Shown here piece after piece: positions 1 to 13,100 of a stretch of DNA of 64,000 nt. Source of the stretch: Gyrodactylus bullatarudis. Its lineage: Eukaryota > Platyhelminthes > Monogenea > Gyrodactylidea > Gyrodactylidae. The stretch spans positions 131,848 to 195,847 of the forward strand of contig SSNU01000313.1 of the NCBI GenBank assembly GCA_012064415.1, in the 5' to 3' direction. Numbering within the stretch: the stretch's first letter is position 1; each line of letters starts with the position of its first letter. The position numbers were made by a program, and so were the translations under genes. The notes under the pieces are model-generated. The model ran no database searches. It saw only the letters and a list, made by a program, of their open reading frames with translations, and was not told the origin of the DNA.

Positions 1-1123
1 CATGAAACAATAATCAATAGATTAATTTCAGAATAAATATCTTGGGATATAAAAGTGTTTCAATAAACCTCTTCACTTGAATTATGGTTAACATTTAAGA
101 AATTTTATCTCCCCATTACCCAGTTATTCCTTGACTTACTTGGGAATTCTATGCTTTCATTTTTAAAAAAATTCTCGTGAGGTGAAATTGAATAATTCAA
201 ATTTACATACATGTATAATATACATTGTATCTTATGATGCTGCATAATTATAATAATAGTGATAAAAGTAGTTGAAAGAACGAAATGAAAAACGTCTTGA
301 AGAAGATCTGCTCAAAATTATAATCATGTATATTCATTATATATTTAAGATAGATTTACATCCAAGTCAGAAGATTATCACATTTTAATTTTCATTACCT
401 GATCTTGATAAATTTAGAATAAATTAATTGCACCAAGAACATCAAATTTAATTTTTTAAATCAAAATCATTTATATTCTGCTCTCAATTCGTTGCAAAAC
501 AAGTAGGTGACTGGGAATAAACTAATTTTTCTTTCTAAATTTTAATTGTCTCTTCTTTTCTATCAGAATAAAAATATTTTTTTTGAACATGGTTAAAAAT
601 TGATGATAGAGAATTTTTAATGTATCCAACAAACTTGAGTTCATAACCAAACAGAATCTTCACAGCCATTAAGCAAATTTGTTCATTAAAACTTATATAG
701 ACACCTTACTGGTTAGAATTATACTTAGCAAATTGTTTTTTTATTGTTGTTAAAGATGCTAATAAAGATCTTGAAATGATGAAACCAAAATTTTTTTACG
801 AAAATTATTTTGTTGAACTTTTTCTCAATTAAAGATTTAATAGGTCAGTAGAAATCATATACATTTAATCGTAATCGATATCATTTTATTAATCTGACTG
901 TTTGAATAGATTAAGTAAAATCAAAATTCAACCTCTCTAGTTCTTCAAAGTAATCCCTCGTAGATGTATTGGTAAATATTCGCCTTTGATGAGAAAGAAA
1001 TTCACATAAAGCCTTTATTGATCTATAGTCGGTGAATTAATTGACTAAGAAATGTATTTTACCTTTGATATTTGAAATGATAACTCCATCGTGTTTATTT
1101 TTAAAAGTTAATTTTATTCACAG

Positions 1124-4100
1124 ATCAATATAATCGTGTACCAAAGAAGAATACACAAAAGTAAGTTTTTTTTCCGAAAGTAGTCTTTGAGACAAAGTAT
1201 AATTTGTTTGATTCTAGGCTTAACATGTTGACGACTGCACCAGTCCCAATGTTTCCCGGTCCAATGAAGATGTATTCACAGAACAATCCACCAGCTATAC
1301 GACAGTCAATATCATCTGGAAATCAAGTATGCATCCAAGTTATTTCTAAACCTTTCCTTGAATTATTCGGAATCAAGATAATCAATATGCCTTGTAGTTT
1401 TTCGCACTTTTTCTATCATCAGAAACGTTTTTAAATTAAAACAAGTGTCAAAGATTTAGACTTCAACTACTCTTATCCTTATTAAATTTCAATTCTTTCA
1501 CACCAATTTGATGCATTAGCTTACCTTTTCTTTCTTCCAATCACATGTTCCTCAATCTCTTTTCTGCATATAAAAATGTGATTTCTCTATATAATCTTAT
1601 CTTACTTTAAGCTCTTGACTATGACTAAATCTTTATCATCGATAAAAATTAAGAGAGAATACACTCTTTGATCATTCAAAGAATCAATCAATGTTATTCC
1701 ATCCTAGTCGAATACTACTCCCTTTTAAGCTTCGTTAAAAAACTTTCAGTAGATTTTAGATCATTTCAATCTCCAGGTTGTATTTATCTGAATATTTTAG
1801 ATTACCTAATTATAATTTTAGTTTAGGCCTTTTTAAACTTTTTTTATCTGATTTAAAAATCAACATTTACATGTCTATTGAAACATTTTGTGAAATACTA
1901 CAATAGTTAATTTTTCTTATACCTAGAATTTAGGACTATTTAAATAATTTCTGATAATACTACTTGCACAACTCTCCAACTTTCCTCGATATAAACTAAA
2001 CTGTAATTTATTAATCTATTCAATCTTTGAATCTAGAAACATCTCGTGATTTCGGCATTGGCTTCTATAATTGGAAATTATATCCTATGATAAATTTGAT
2101 TTTAAATCATTTTTATGATTTATCTACTCTTTGGGGAAGAAAGCTGTTCTATTCTAGATAACTTTTTCTCATTTCTGTTCATATATGATTGTAGAATATT
2201 GAAGAGAACCATAGAACCTGGCACAGTGGAAATGTGACTGGTCAAATTCGAGCTAACCAACGAAAAGCCGCCTCTAGTTCCCAAAGTCAATCTAAAAATG
2301 TAACTGAAAACAGTTTGCAACAAATTAAAATCAATGAAATATTTTAAACTGTTAATTTTATTCTAGGCCTCCTACAAATCCTTAAATGGTCAAAAATTGT
2401 CACCTGCTAATTCTGAATCGACACAGAATCGTTCAAAGGTAACACCGCCACTTGCTGTTGATGATATTCATACTGATAAAACAGCAAATGGTACCGCTAT
2501 TGCTGAAATTGATGGTACAGATTCCGGGGAAAAAACACCAATCATGGGTAGTCTTATAAACGAATCAGTAAGCCCTCTATGGTTGATGATGAATTTCGCA
2601 AGAGTACATTAATCTCTGTATAATTTATTTTAGGAAGGTATTGAACCATTAACCTTGGAAACCCCTCATCAAAAGGATCTTCGAAAGAGTTCACTCATCA
2701 GCTTTGAAAAGACCCTCGGGGAATCTCAGAATAACTCGGCTACCCTAAAGTGAGCTCTAAATCTTATCTTTTCACTATTATTATTTCCAAGCATTTTATC
2801 AATCTTTACTAACATCTTTTTCTTTTACTCAATTATGATTTAACTCAATTCTACTAACTTGACACCGTGTTAATCTTTTATCACGAAAGTTTCTTTCTCC
2901 TCAAAATCATTGAAATCTCTTTAGAGGAAAATTTACTCAAAATTAACTCTTGCTTAATTAATTACGCAGTGTAATTTTAATACATGTATTATTTAAATGT
3001 AGACGATTAAGCCTCTGGTGAGATTTATCAAAAATTAATATGATGATACATTTTTGCATTAAAACATTACACATTTACATTTTTCTACTTTCTTCCCTCT
3101 CCTCCTCTCAACCATCCATTTTATCCTTATACAAAATCACTTTTCCTCCCTCATTTAGTATTTAGCATTGCATGCATTTTAGATATATCTCTACATCATT
3201 TTGATTGAGCAAAAGTCTCTTCACTTGACAACAGAAAAAATCATTGAGTTTATTTGAGTTTAGATTCCGGTGGAAAATTTCGGATTTTTCCCTTTTCCAT
3301 GATTATTTACCTATTGTACCTTTTGCAGTTCGTTCATTAAGATATGCAATTCGTTAAGGAAAATCTTCTTTTTTTGTAAACATTTGGATATCAACAATCA
3401 TCAAAAAATTTTATTTGATATGAAGAAATACTTCCCTCTGCGATCTGCGGTATTCAGCCAATGGGATCCATTATGGTCCCTTTGATACTGATTTTTGAAT
3501 ACACTCCAGACCTTCTCATTTGGATTCAATGGATACTCATTCTTCATTATTCTTACTCAAAAAACCAAATTTAATTTCATATGAATTATAAATTATTATT
3601 TTAATCTTATATGTTTCCTCGCAAGTACAGGGATTAATTACTTTGATTTAAAAAAATTATTTCATTTAGATTTAAATTCAAGTTAAATTTACCTTCTTGA
3701 ATTCCTTATTGAATTTTATATCATTCTCAACAAACTGCAAAAGGTATAGAAAATTTAAAACCAGAATTGATATTATTCAAATTTTTCTTCTCAAATTCAA
3801 ATATTGACTACTGGGGTGATATTTAACAGAACATTTTGTCATCTTTTCAAATAATGCATACTTCAATTCATTAATTTTTTGCCTTTGGCTGATGCTCGAT
3901 AGTACATGTCCAATCATTTGCTTATCATGTTACTTTCTTTACATTACAATATTCACTCTCAATTATTATTTAAACAGAATTTAGAAAAAAGCTTATAGAA
4001 ATAGATTTGCCAATTAGGCGTTTTCTAACTGTGCTTTAATTCGGTATTTGGAAGCTGGTCAAAAACTATTTAGGATCTATTAATTATATTCTGGTTATTT

Positions 4101-7100
4101 TACGGCTTCTATCGCAAAATATATTTTATATTATTTACCATCAGTTTTTAGAATTCATTTAAATGGAAAAATTTCTCTATCTTAATTCGAGTCCTAAAAT
4201 TAACATTTTGATCAGCCAATCAAAATTTATCTTATTCTCACTACAGTATTTGGCTTCATTCACAAAAATGAAATTAGCACTAGCGTTCCGTGTTTTGGTT
4301 ACAAATTTAAATCTTTGCACAGTATTGAAGTTTTGAGAAATTCAATATTAATAATACTCTTTACAATTTCTTTAATTTATTAATTCTTCTTTTCAGTGAA
4401 CCAAGGAAAAGTTATTTCTTCAAGAATTTTATACCAAAACAGTAAGTACCTCCATACTTTATATTTTGATTATTTTATTTATTGTACTTTTTATTGTAAC
4501 ATCATTAAAATCAAAAAATTTAATTTTGGACTCAAAATAAACTATGATTGCTTGAGTTTATTTGAATAAATCTTCCAAAATTATCTAAGATTTAATTATA
4601 ATTCACTATCTAAAATTATTTTGTTCTAGGTGCATTGGTAATAATTTCCTTAGGATAGTTTTACTCAGTCACTGTGGGATTCATATTTGTCCTAAAATTT
4701 TAAGCCGAATTCCCGTGTATTTTCAAATTTGAAAAATGAGCTAGAAAATGTATTTAAATAAAATGTATTAAATATTGCTGAAAATTTCTAATTGATTCAG
4801 TGTCCAGCTCTCATTAGTTAATTTATCATTTATTAACCATCAAGTTTCCATCTGGAGATTACACGATTTTTAAGTTAAGGTATTATCTGCTTGTGAATTA
4901 TAACCAATAAGAGACAATGTGATCAGATATTCCTCATTACTAATTATAATTTTTAAGAAATTTTTATGAATAAAATTTGGCTTCCAGACTCAGTTTATGC
5001 ATGACAGCTGACCCTGAAGAAGATAACTCCTACTACCAAGAAAATAATAAAAGGTTATTAGCTCAGATTTAGCTGTCCTGGTGGTGATATGTCTAAAGAT
5101 TCTGCTCCTTTTTATTAAATAATTACAGTATTCATCAGTTTTCATAATTTAAATGCTTTCTTCTAACTTTTCGATTGTCAGAATCGGTTGGAAATATTCC
5201 GTTTTATTGATTTGCTCGATTAATATTTTTCTGATTAGATAATCTGATAATAATTTCTAATAACTGAATAATCCCAGATTATATTTGCTTCATTTTTTCC
5301 ACCTATCAGTAATTCTCTGACTCACATCAAAACTAACTTCCTCACAGTCGGTGATTAATTAAAGCTTTAACAGAATTCAAGAGGGAAGTATTGCCGGGCT
5401 TCTTCGAATACATTTATTGAACTAGTTAATGAGGAGTTCATAAAGAGAATTAGAAGACTAGTGAATATGTAGCTTTTATTTCACCGGATCTCGTCAGACT
5501 CTTACACAGGCTTATACAGAAAATTCGAACATTTGTAGAATCCTCTGATTAGTTGATCAGGTTCACCTTTCGAGTTGATGCTGACGAGGAGAGGTAGGGA
5601 CAGAAATTATAAGTATCGTTTGATAAGGAAAGTGTCTTTTTGTAACTGCCCGCTGCATCTTTTCCTTTTCGTTCCCTTTTTTCTAATTGCAGGCTTTTCA
5701 TTATTTTTTCTAATATGGCATGCATAATACTGATGAGTATGCCAGAAATAAAGGCCTTATTTGTGTGTTAAATTCATAATTTTACAATGATAATTTCTAA
5801 GACATAGCTCAAAACCAAAGTTACTCAACTTAGATCTTCTTTATAATGCGTTGGAAATATTGAATCCACCGACAGAATCAATAATTTCAATGTTATAAAT
5901 ATTTTTAAATTGAAAGATTGTTCCCAGATGTATGATTGAAAATCCTGGATTTCGAAATTAACATGCAAGAGTTTTTCTGCTTGATTGAATCTGTTAATCT
6001 TCTTTTGAGGTTTCAAATAGAGGATATTTTTCAAGCTTTAGTAGATAGAGTTTAGGCGATTGTATATTTGAATTTTACATTTATGGTAACTTAATAAAAG
6101 TCATCTTACATTTAATCTATGACACTGGGAAGTAGGTTATCAAAAAACGTTTTAAACAGAAATTAGTTTTTTTGAAAAAAATCAGCTTTCTTTGAATTAG
6201 TGTAGCACGAGTTTGACGAACTGTTGAGCCGAGATCTTTGCGTATCTTAGGAGATTAATAGATTTCATATCGAAGTATTTTCTGAGACTTGAATGACTAG
6301 ATAAGATGACATGTGATAGAAATAACCCAGTCGGAAGGGTTGAAGCTTTTGCCCTGTAACATGAATAAAAATGTGAATTTATTTCTCAGATAATTGGGAA
6401 GAATATAGAATTTTGCTCTTATCGTGTTTTCACTACAATTCAATCTTGGTTTTAATGCATCTGAAGTTTATAAAAGAGTTTTAAACTTATAAGATAACAA
6501 ATTTAAAGTGTACTGCATGTGTAATTTTGACCTATTATCATGTTTCATTCACAAATTTTTCCACTCATTTAAAAACACTACTCAAATTTCAAGTCATTGC
6601 GTTAATGAATTTAATTTTCTACATTATATTAAAAATATGATACAAAATAACGATCGATATCCTTTTTTACTTTGAATTCTCACAATATTTTTGAAAACTT
6701 TTCCCTTTTCTTAACTATAGAATTCAAATATTGATCCTGAATAATTTTCGTCTATATCAATTCCTCTCAATAATTTCATCTGGAGTTTGAATAAATTATG
6801 GCTTTTTTATGAACTAGAATACATTTAATGCTCATACATTCCACTGATAGAAAATGTCTACATTGTAAAACATAATCTTAACAAATGAGATACAGTGGGT
6901 AGTGAGAAAGAGATAATTTCTCAATCTAGTTCTCATTAATGATTTAATGAGGAGGAAATCATCAATATTAATACCCTGTTTCCAATAAAATTCATCTATT
7001 CCATTTAATATGTTACTAATATATAATATATTAGTTCAATGTATAAGTTTAGGGATAAGTTTATGTTGAACATGTGACACAGATTGAAAGTTCTTTTTTT

Positions 7101-10100
7101 TTCTTTTTCCAAGATTAATTTTCAGAATCGGAATGTGTGTTTTAGCCTTGAACTTTTGGTTCATATTTCGTAAATTTGAGTAATATCTTGAATAGTTTCT
7201 TTCGAGACCCTTACACTCTCCTGAAAGAATATAAACTCATGAAAATCTTTTTCCGAATTGTGTTCCTGAACACTTTTAAAGCTTCTTACTTGACCTATAA
7301 TTAGATAGTATGGAACAAAATTCTCATTCTTTATGGATTTAGCCAACATTTCAAAATCTCTTTTTCTGTTATCCGTGAAATAATTAATTAATCTGTTAAT
7401 TAACTCCATGAATCGTTTATTATCTTAGTCTACAGAACCTACTATTAATGATTTCTGTACGAATCCTCTCTCTTCGAAAAAACCAATTGAATTATCTTCC
7501 AAAAAGGAAAGTTAAAGATGGGTACATGTAATGCAGCTATTACATAACCAGCAGATAAATACTCTTTTAATTATTGGATGTGAGGTCTAAGGCAGGATAA
7601 AGGACAAGGTAGATAAATTGAATCCTTTTGAGCTTTTTACTGTTTTTTTTTGTGGGATTTGACAGAGAAGTCCGTAATCAAAATTAGGAAGGATTACTTT
7701 TTTGAGCAGTGTGAGTCGGATCTTAGATGAGATAACGAATTTTCTCAGAAAGAAGCATTTGCGGCTCTTTGATTCCAATACGATAAAGGCATGACTCTTG
7801 GTTTTAAGGTTTGAATCGTAGTTTAACCCCAGCTTAGCATAAAATTTTGAAATTTCTTTTTCATTTTGTTGACTTTTATATTTTACTATTAAACGGTTTC
7901 TTTTGGAAAATTATTCTGATTCCCAATTAAATTCAGTTAGAGTAAATAATCCATCTCAATTACTCTTAAAATATTTGATTCATGAGTTTCTTAGATTTGA
8001 GGAAAGTAATAGCTTTTAATAATAGATCTGATTGAAAATTATCCATCCAAAACTGCTTCCAACTTTTCTGCTCCTTTGTCTATAGAAAAAATTTTCATTC
8101 AATTCTGCAAGCTCAGTCAAAAAGGAAAATTTTATTATGAATATAAATATTATTTATTTTAGAAAAATATGTATTTTTCCATCCAGCACGTGTTGAATAT
8201 CGGAATAATCGATTTGATTTTGCATCATATAGTTTAGATTATCCATCCTCTTTCTAGATATAAAATTCTTCGATATATCTTTGATGGAAATAACAACCAT
8301 CTTGTCACTTTTCAGTTTTTTCTTCTCATATTCATCTTTCTATTAAGATAACGTTATTATTATTCATCCTGTGTCTTTTCTTCCTTCTTCACAGGAAAAT
8401 ACCTATTGATTGATGAACGGAATCACAAGATGATTAGGTGCAGATAGCATAAATAATTACAACATTAGGTTTCATAATGTAAGAAATTTCTATTTATAGG
8501 GTCGTTCTAGGCACTATTCATGTTTTTGTGTTTATTTCTGTCTTGAATTTATGTTTGAAAAATCTTAATTCTCTTCTTTTCATTCATTTGTTATTTCTGG
8601 AATATAAGAATATACATGCGTATACCAAGTACTCAAATCCCAGGATAATTTTTGGTTTCAATTGTTACTTTTTGGTTCACTCTTCTTTTGTTGCATAATT
8701 ATTAAAATTCCTAGTTGGTTTTTACTAGTTTTCAGCCTTCTTGATGAAAGGGAAATTTAAAGAAAATTGTGCAAATTTAGGTGATAAAGATTATTGAATA
8801 AGCAAATGCAATTAGACAATTATGCATCGTGGGAATTATCTTAACGTTACTTCATAGTAGGGTTTTGATAAGAAAACCTTCTCGAATGTGAAAAATTGAA
8901 TGTGTACATTCTTAGGTACGAAATCTGGTGGAGAAATATTTTTCTTGTTCTTCAAGCTTCTCATGTTTAAAAGTGATTGCAACTTTTATCATTTAATATA
9001 GACTAAGACCTTATTTGTCTTCCCTTCCCCCCTTACCGAGAATGGATACTTTCTAGGGAGAAAGAGAGATGATTTCTAGAGAAATCTGTTTTTATGCTTT
9101 AAAGTGACTACTAATAATTTAATGATTTGATGAAAGGAAAATTCTATTCTCAACTAATTATAGTGCTGTAAAGAATTCTTTTTCTTTCAATCTACAAAAT
9201 TTTATACCCTTCAGATGAAAAAAAACAAAGTTTATTTTACCCGAAAATAGATGAACAAGAATCTCTTAAAGAGAATTGCTTTTGATCTGATGGAATCTAT
9301 TCTGATGCTGATGTTTATTCAGAGTTGAAAGCTTGAGTACGCATTTGAGTATGAACTTGAAATCTCCTAAAAGACAAGTTAGACTTCCGTCTTATTACAA
9401 TAGACCATGAGAAACATTGAATTTTTCTGGTCTTTCTAGTATTAGTAGATTTAACAAATTCTTCTATCTATTATTCAAAAATATTTGTTAGATCCATAAT
9501 CATTGTTCAATTGGGATAGAAAACTTCCCACTTTTCCGAATATTTTATCCAGACAAACATTATAATTATAATCAATGATCATTCAATTTCTTTCTATATA
9601 AACAATATAGAATACACAGTCTTGTTTATCCATTTGTGGTATAATTGTTCTAAAAAGATTAGCAATAATGATTCCAAGTAAGAATCCAAAGAGTATCCTA
9701 TTGGGATCATTAGTGTAGCAATAATAATAAATAGATATTAATGTTTTTCATTAATCTCTGAGAGATTTTCAGTCTCATACTGTTTCTCTTCACAACTAAC
9801 TAGGAATATAAGGAAATATTCCTAATTTTTTCCATTCAAATCAGTCGGATCGATCAGAGAAAGATTTCTTTCTTTCACTACAACACCACTAATAAAAGTT
9901 ATTCATTCCTCTTGTCGAAATCAGAATTTCAAGCTAGAATACTTTTTTTCCTTAAAAGACGGAAATAAAACTGATGTAATAATTTATTTCTTCTTTCATT
10001 TGATTAATTCTTCTCTATGATTTCTCACAGCCATTATTATTCCTTGATTAGAAATTAGGCTACTATCTTTTCTTTATAGTTTTACCATCCAATTAGAAAT

Positions 10101-13100
10101 AACCATGTTATTTTTTCGGATATCATTCAACTGGCTTTACTTTTTTCTTAATCTGATTTTTTTTCTCCTATATTTTTTGACAAAATAGTTTCAAAAAGTC
10201 CAAAATTTTTGAATTTGGTATTATTCGAAGTAGTTATGCATCTCTTCTGATTTCCATTGAAAAAGTATAGCTCTGATCTACGCTATCTTAATTCGAACTT
10301 TTTTCTCAACTTTGAGGAATTTTTTCTTTTTTAAATAGAGTGATGTCAGTTCAAATACACTAGGTTAAGCCTTTGAGTCACATAAAGAGGATGTGTGTAA
10401 GGATTACTTAACTACAGACCCCAACTCCTACTTAAAATAGACATAGAGAAGTCCATCCCCTATTGGAACTGACATCACTATTTAAAAAAGGGTTATTTAG
10501 TGAAATAATAGTGGTTGACAGGGGTATTTTGAAAAATGCCGGGACACACCACTTTTTTTTTGAAAAATGTCATGATTTTCTGACACTATTTTGAAAAATG
10601 CCGGGACAGACCGCAATATTTTTGAGAAATGCCATGAAATCTTTCAATTTTTTTCTAAATCTCTATCTTGATGTAAGTTTGCTTAGTTTTGGTCTTGATA
10701 TCCTATTGCCAAGATTTCGCAATTCAATGGATTACGAACAGAACATAAGAAAAAGTCTATGGATCCAAATGTATTCAACGAATTTTTCACAAAATTTTTT
10801 CTGCCTCAGATCTGTATCTGTTTTTCTTTGGCCGTCCTCGCTGAGAGATCTTGTCTTCACCTATCAAATCTGTTTCCGCGAGTTTATTTATGACGCAGTA
10901 GATCAATTCATTGGCGTACACTAATAATAATAATATATTTACATTTTCATAATCATTTCATTTACTTTGAAATGTTTCGCGACCATATGCTCGAAAGGTT
11001 TTGATAAATGAATATAGGTGGCAATGATATGTGCGCACGGAATTCCGTTATGCATTTATTGTTGCCAATGTCAACGTTCCTATATACCTTATTCGAAAGG
11101 TCTTGACCAACACGGAAATGTTGCTCGTTAACAGATGGGAAAACATCCAAGGTCCGTGTAATTCCAAGAATCTTATCGAAAATCTTTGTGAAATAATCTG
11201 TGTATGGCTCATTCTTTTGTGCATAAAGTCTTCTGTGCGTTCTGTGTAAATGCTTCCGAGCTTGTTCACGAATTGATATAGAATATTGAACGGGTGACAT
11301 CCTCTTATGTCTTTTAGAAAACTATTAGTTGACTCTGCAATATTCGACGTGATATTTCCATAGCGGCAGTTAGGAAAAGCATGTTCTGCCCAATTTGAAG
11401 GATCGATTTCCTCTAAATAATCAGCCACAACAGGAATTTTTGAGTCGAATTTGGGCCATTAAGGTGTCGAATTCTCTTTTTTCTGTTGCCCTCGCGGTCT
11501 TGAAAAGCAAGAGATTGATATTCTCTTTGAACCTTGTCTCGATGTTCTTAGAGATGTGAAACAGGCAAAACGAGTGCACAGCTGTGGGTAGACATTTAGA
11601 CACACTCGCGCAAAGACCTTTCTCGCGGTCAGATAGTATTACAACATCACTTCTGGGAGATAGTCCAAGACTCTTATCCAAGTTCTCCAAGAAAAATGTC
11701 CATGTCTTCTCGGATTCTGCTGGGACGATTGCGACGGCGATTATGTACGTGTTGTTATTGCCATCTAGACCCGTTGCGATCAATAGCGTGTATTTATGCC
11801 TTCCTGATAAATGGCACCCATCTTTGGCATTAATTGGCAGAGCTGAATTGAACGCTTTGGCTGAAATACTCAGGCATAGGAAGGCTGATTCTAACTCGTT
11901 TCCATTCTTGATCAGATCTGTTATGGTACCGGGATTATTCTGTTCTGTAGACTCCAGAAACGATTCCGACTTCGCAAAAGAATTAAGGAAATCATTTTGA
12001 TTGTCTGTCCTAAGGTCACTAAGGCTCTTCCACGCACAATAATATGAGGCGCTTAAGGACTTTCTTGCAGTCTTCTGATGTTACTTCCTTTATGTCTTCG
12101 AAAATCGTTTTGACATTGGCTTTAATGATACTTCGTCGTACGTTAAATTTTTTCTAAAAATCAAGAATAGGTTTCTCACTTCTTCGCATGAATGGTTGAG
12201 GAATTTTTTTATATAAAACAATACGTTGACTCTCCTGTTGAAGTTCAGTTGAAATTCGCAGCCATCTTTCTTGCATTTAACACTGTAGAACGAAGAAGTG
12301 GTTTTCGCAACTCTGTGGGGGCGATGACACTGTTCAATGAGTCTATCAAGATCCTGTTTGATTTCCTCAACATATCGATATGTCGAACCGATATGTAGGT
12401 TGTTCATTGTGTTTATGACGATATTGGCGAAGCCAAATATTTTTTTATTCTAAAGTAAGAAAGTCCACCTCTTATTGGCTGTCTAGTGTCCCGGCATTTT
12501 TCAAAATACCCCTGTCAACCACTATTATTTCCCTAAATAACCCAAAAAAAAGATTTCTTCAATGTTGCTCAGTTTTCGATTTTTTTGTAAAATTCATCGA
12601 CCTACCTGGAAGTAGACGCTTGAATTACTTTTAGTCGATTCGCTTATCTTACATAAATTTTTTAGGAGATTGTATATCAATCTATATTAACAAAGCTCAT
12701 TTCAAAATTATATTTATCTGTTTTCAAGGAAGAATTCATTTTGAGGATTCAAAAGACATGTGAATATTTAGTGATAAAGCTTATATTTCACCAGATCTCA
12801 TCAGACTCTTACACTGGCTAGATATTTACAATTTTAAAACATAAAATGTTTAATAAAATCCTCTGATTGTTTCAATCGGATCTGAGCACAATGAAGGGGA
12901 AGGAGATATTGGTTTTTTGTCTCCAGGATCATAGTTTCCTCCTAACGTATCTATCCATCCTTGGTTGCCGACTTAGACTTTTACGTTTTCTGCCCTTCTT
13001 AGTTATTGCAGGTGCAGGTTTCTTACCATTTCCATTTCCGCTAATTACAGGCTGAGAGATGATTAGATTATCAACTTTCGTTGACTTTTCTGAGTTTTCA

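Noticed and set aside
941..971. Possible 31-nt MARK exon (acceptor CTCTCTAG, donor G/gtaaat) that fits the phase of the 1124-1160 exon
   Set aside because: Too short and without recognisable conserved residues; phase agreement alone is weak. Kept only as a note.
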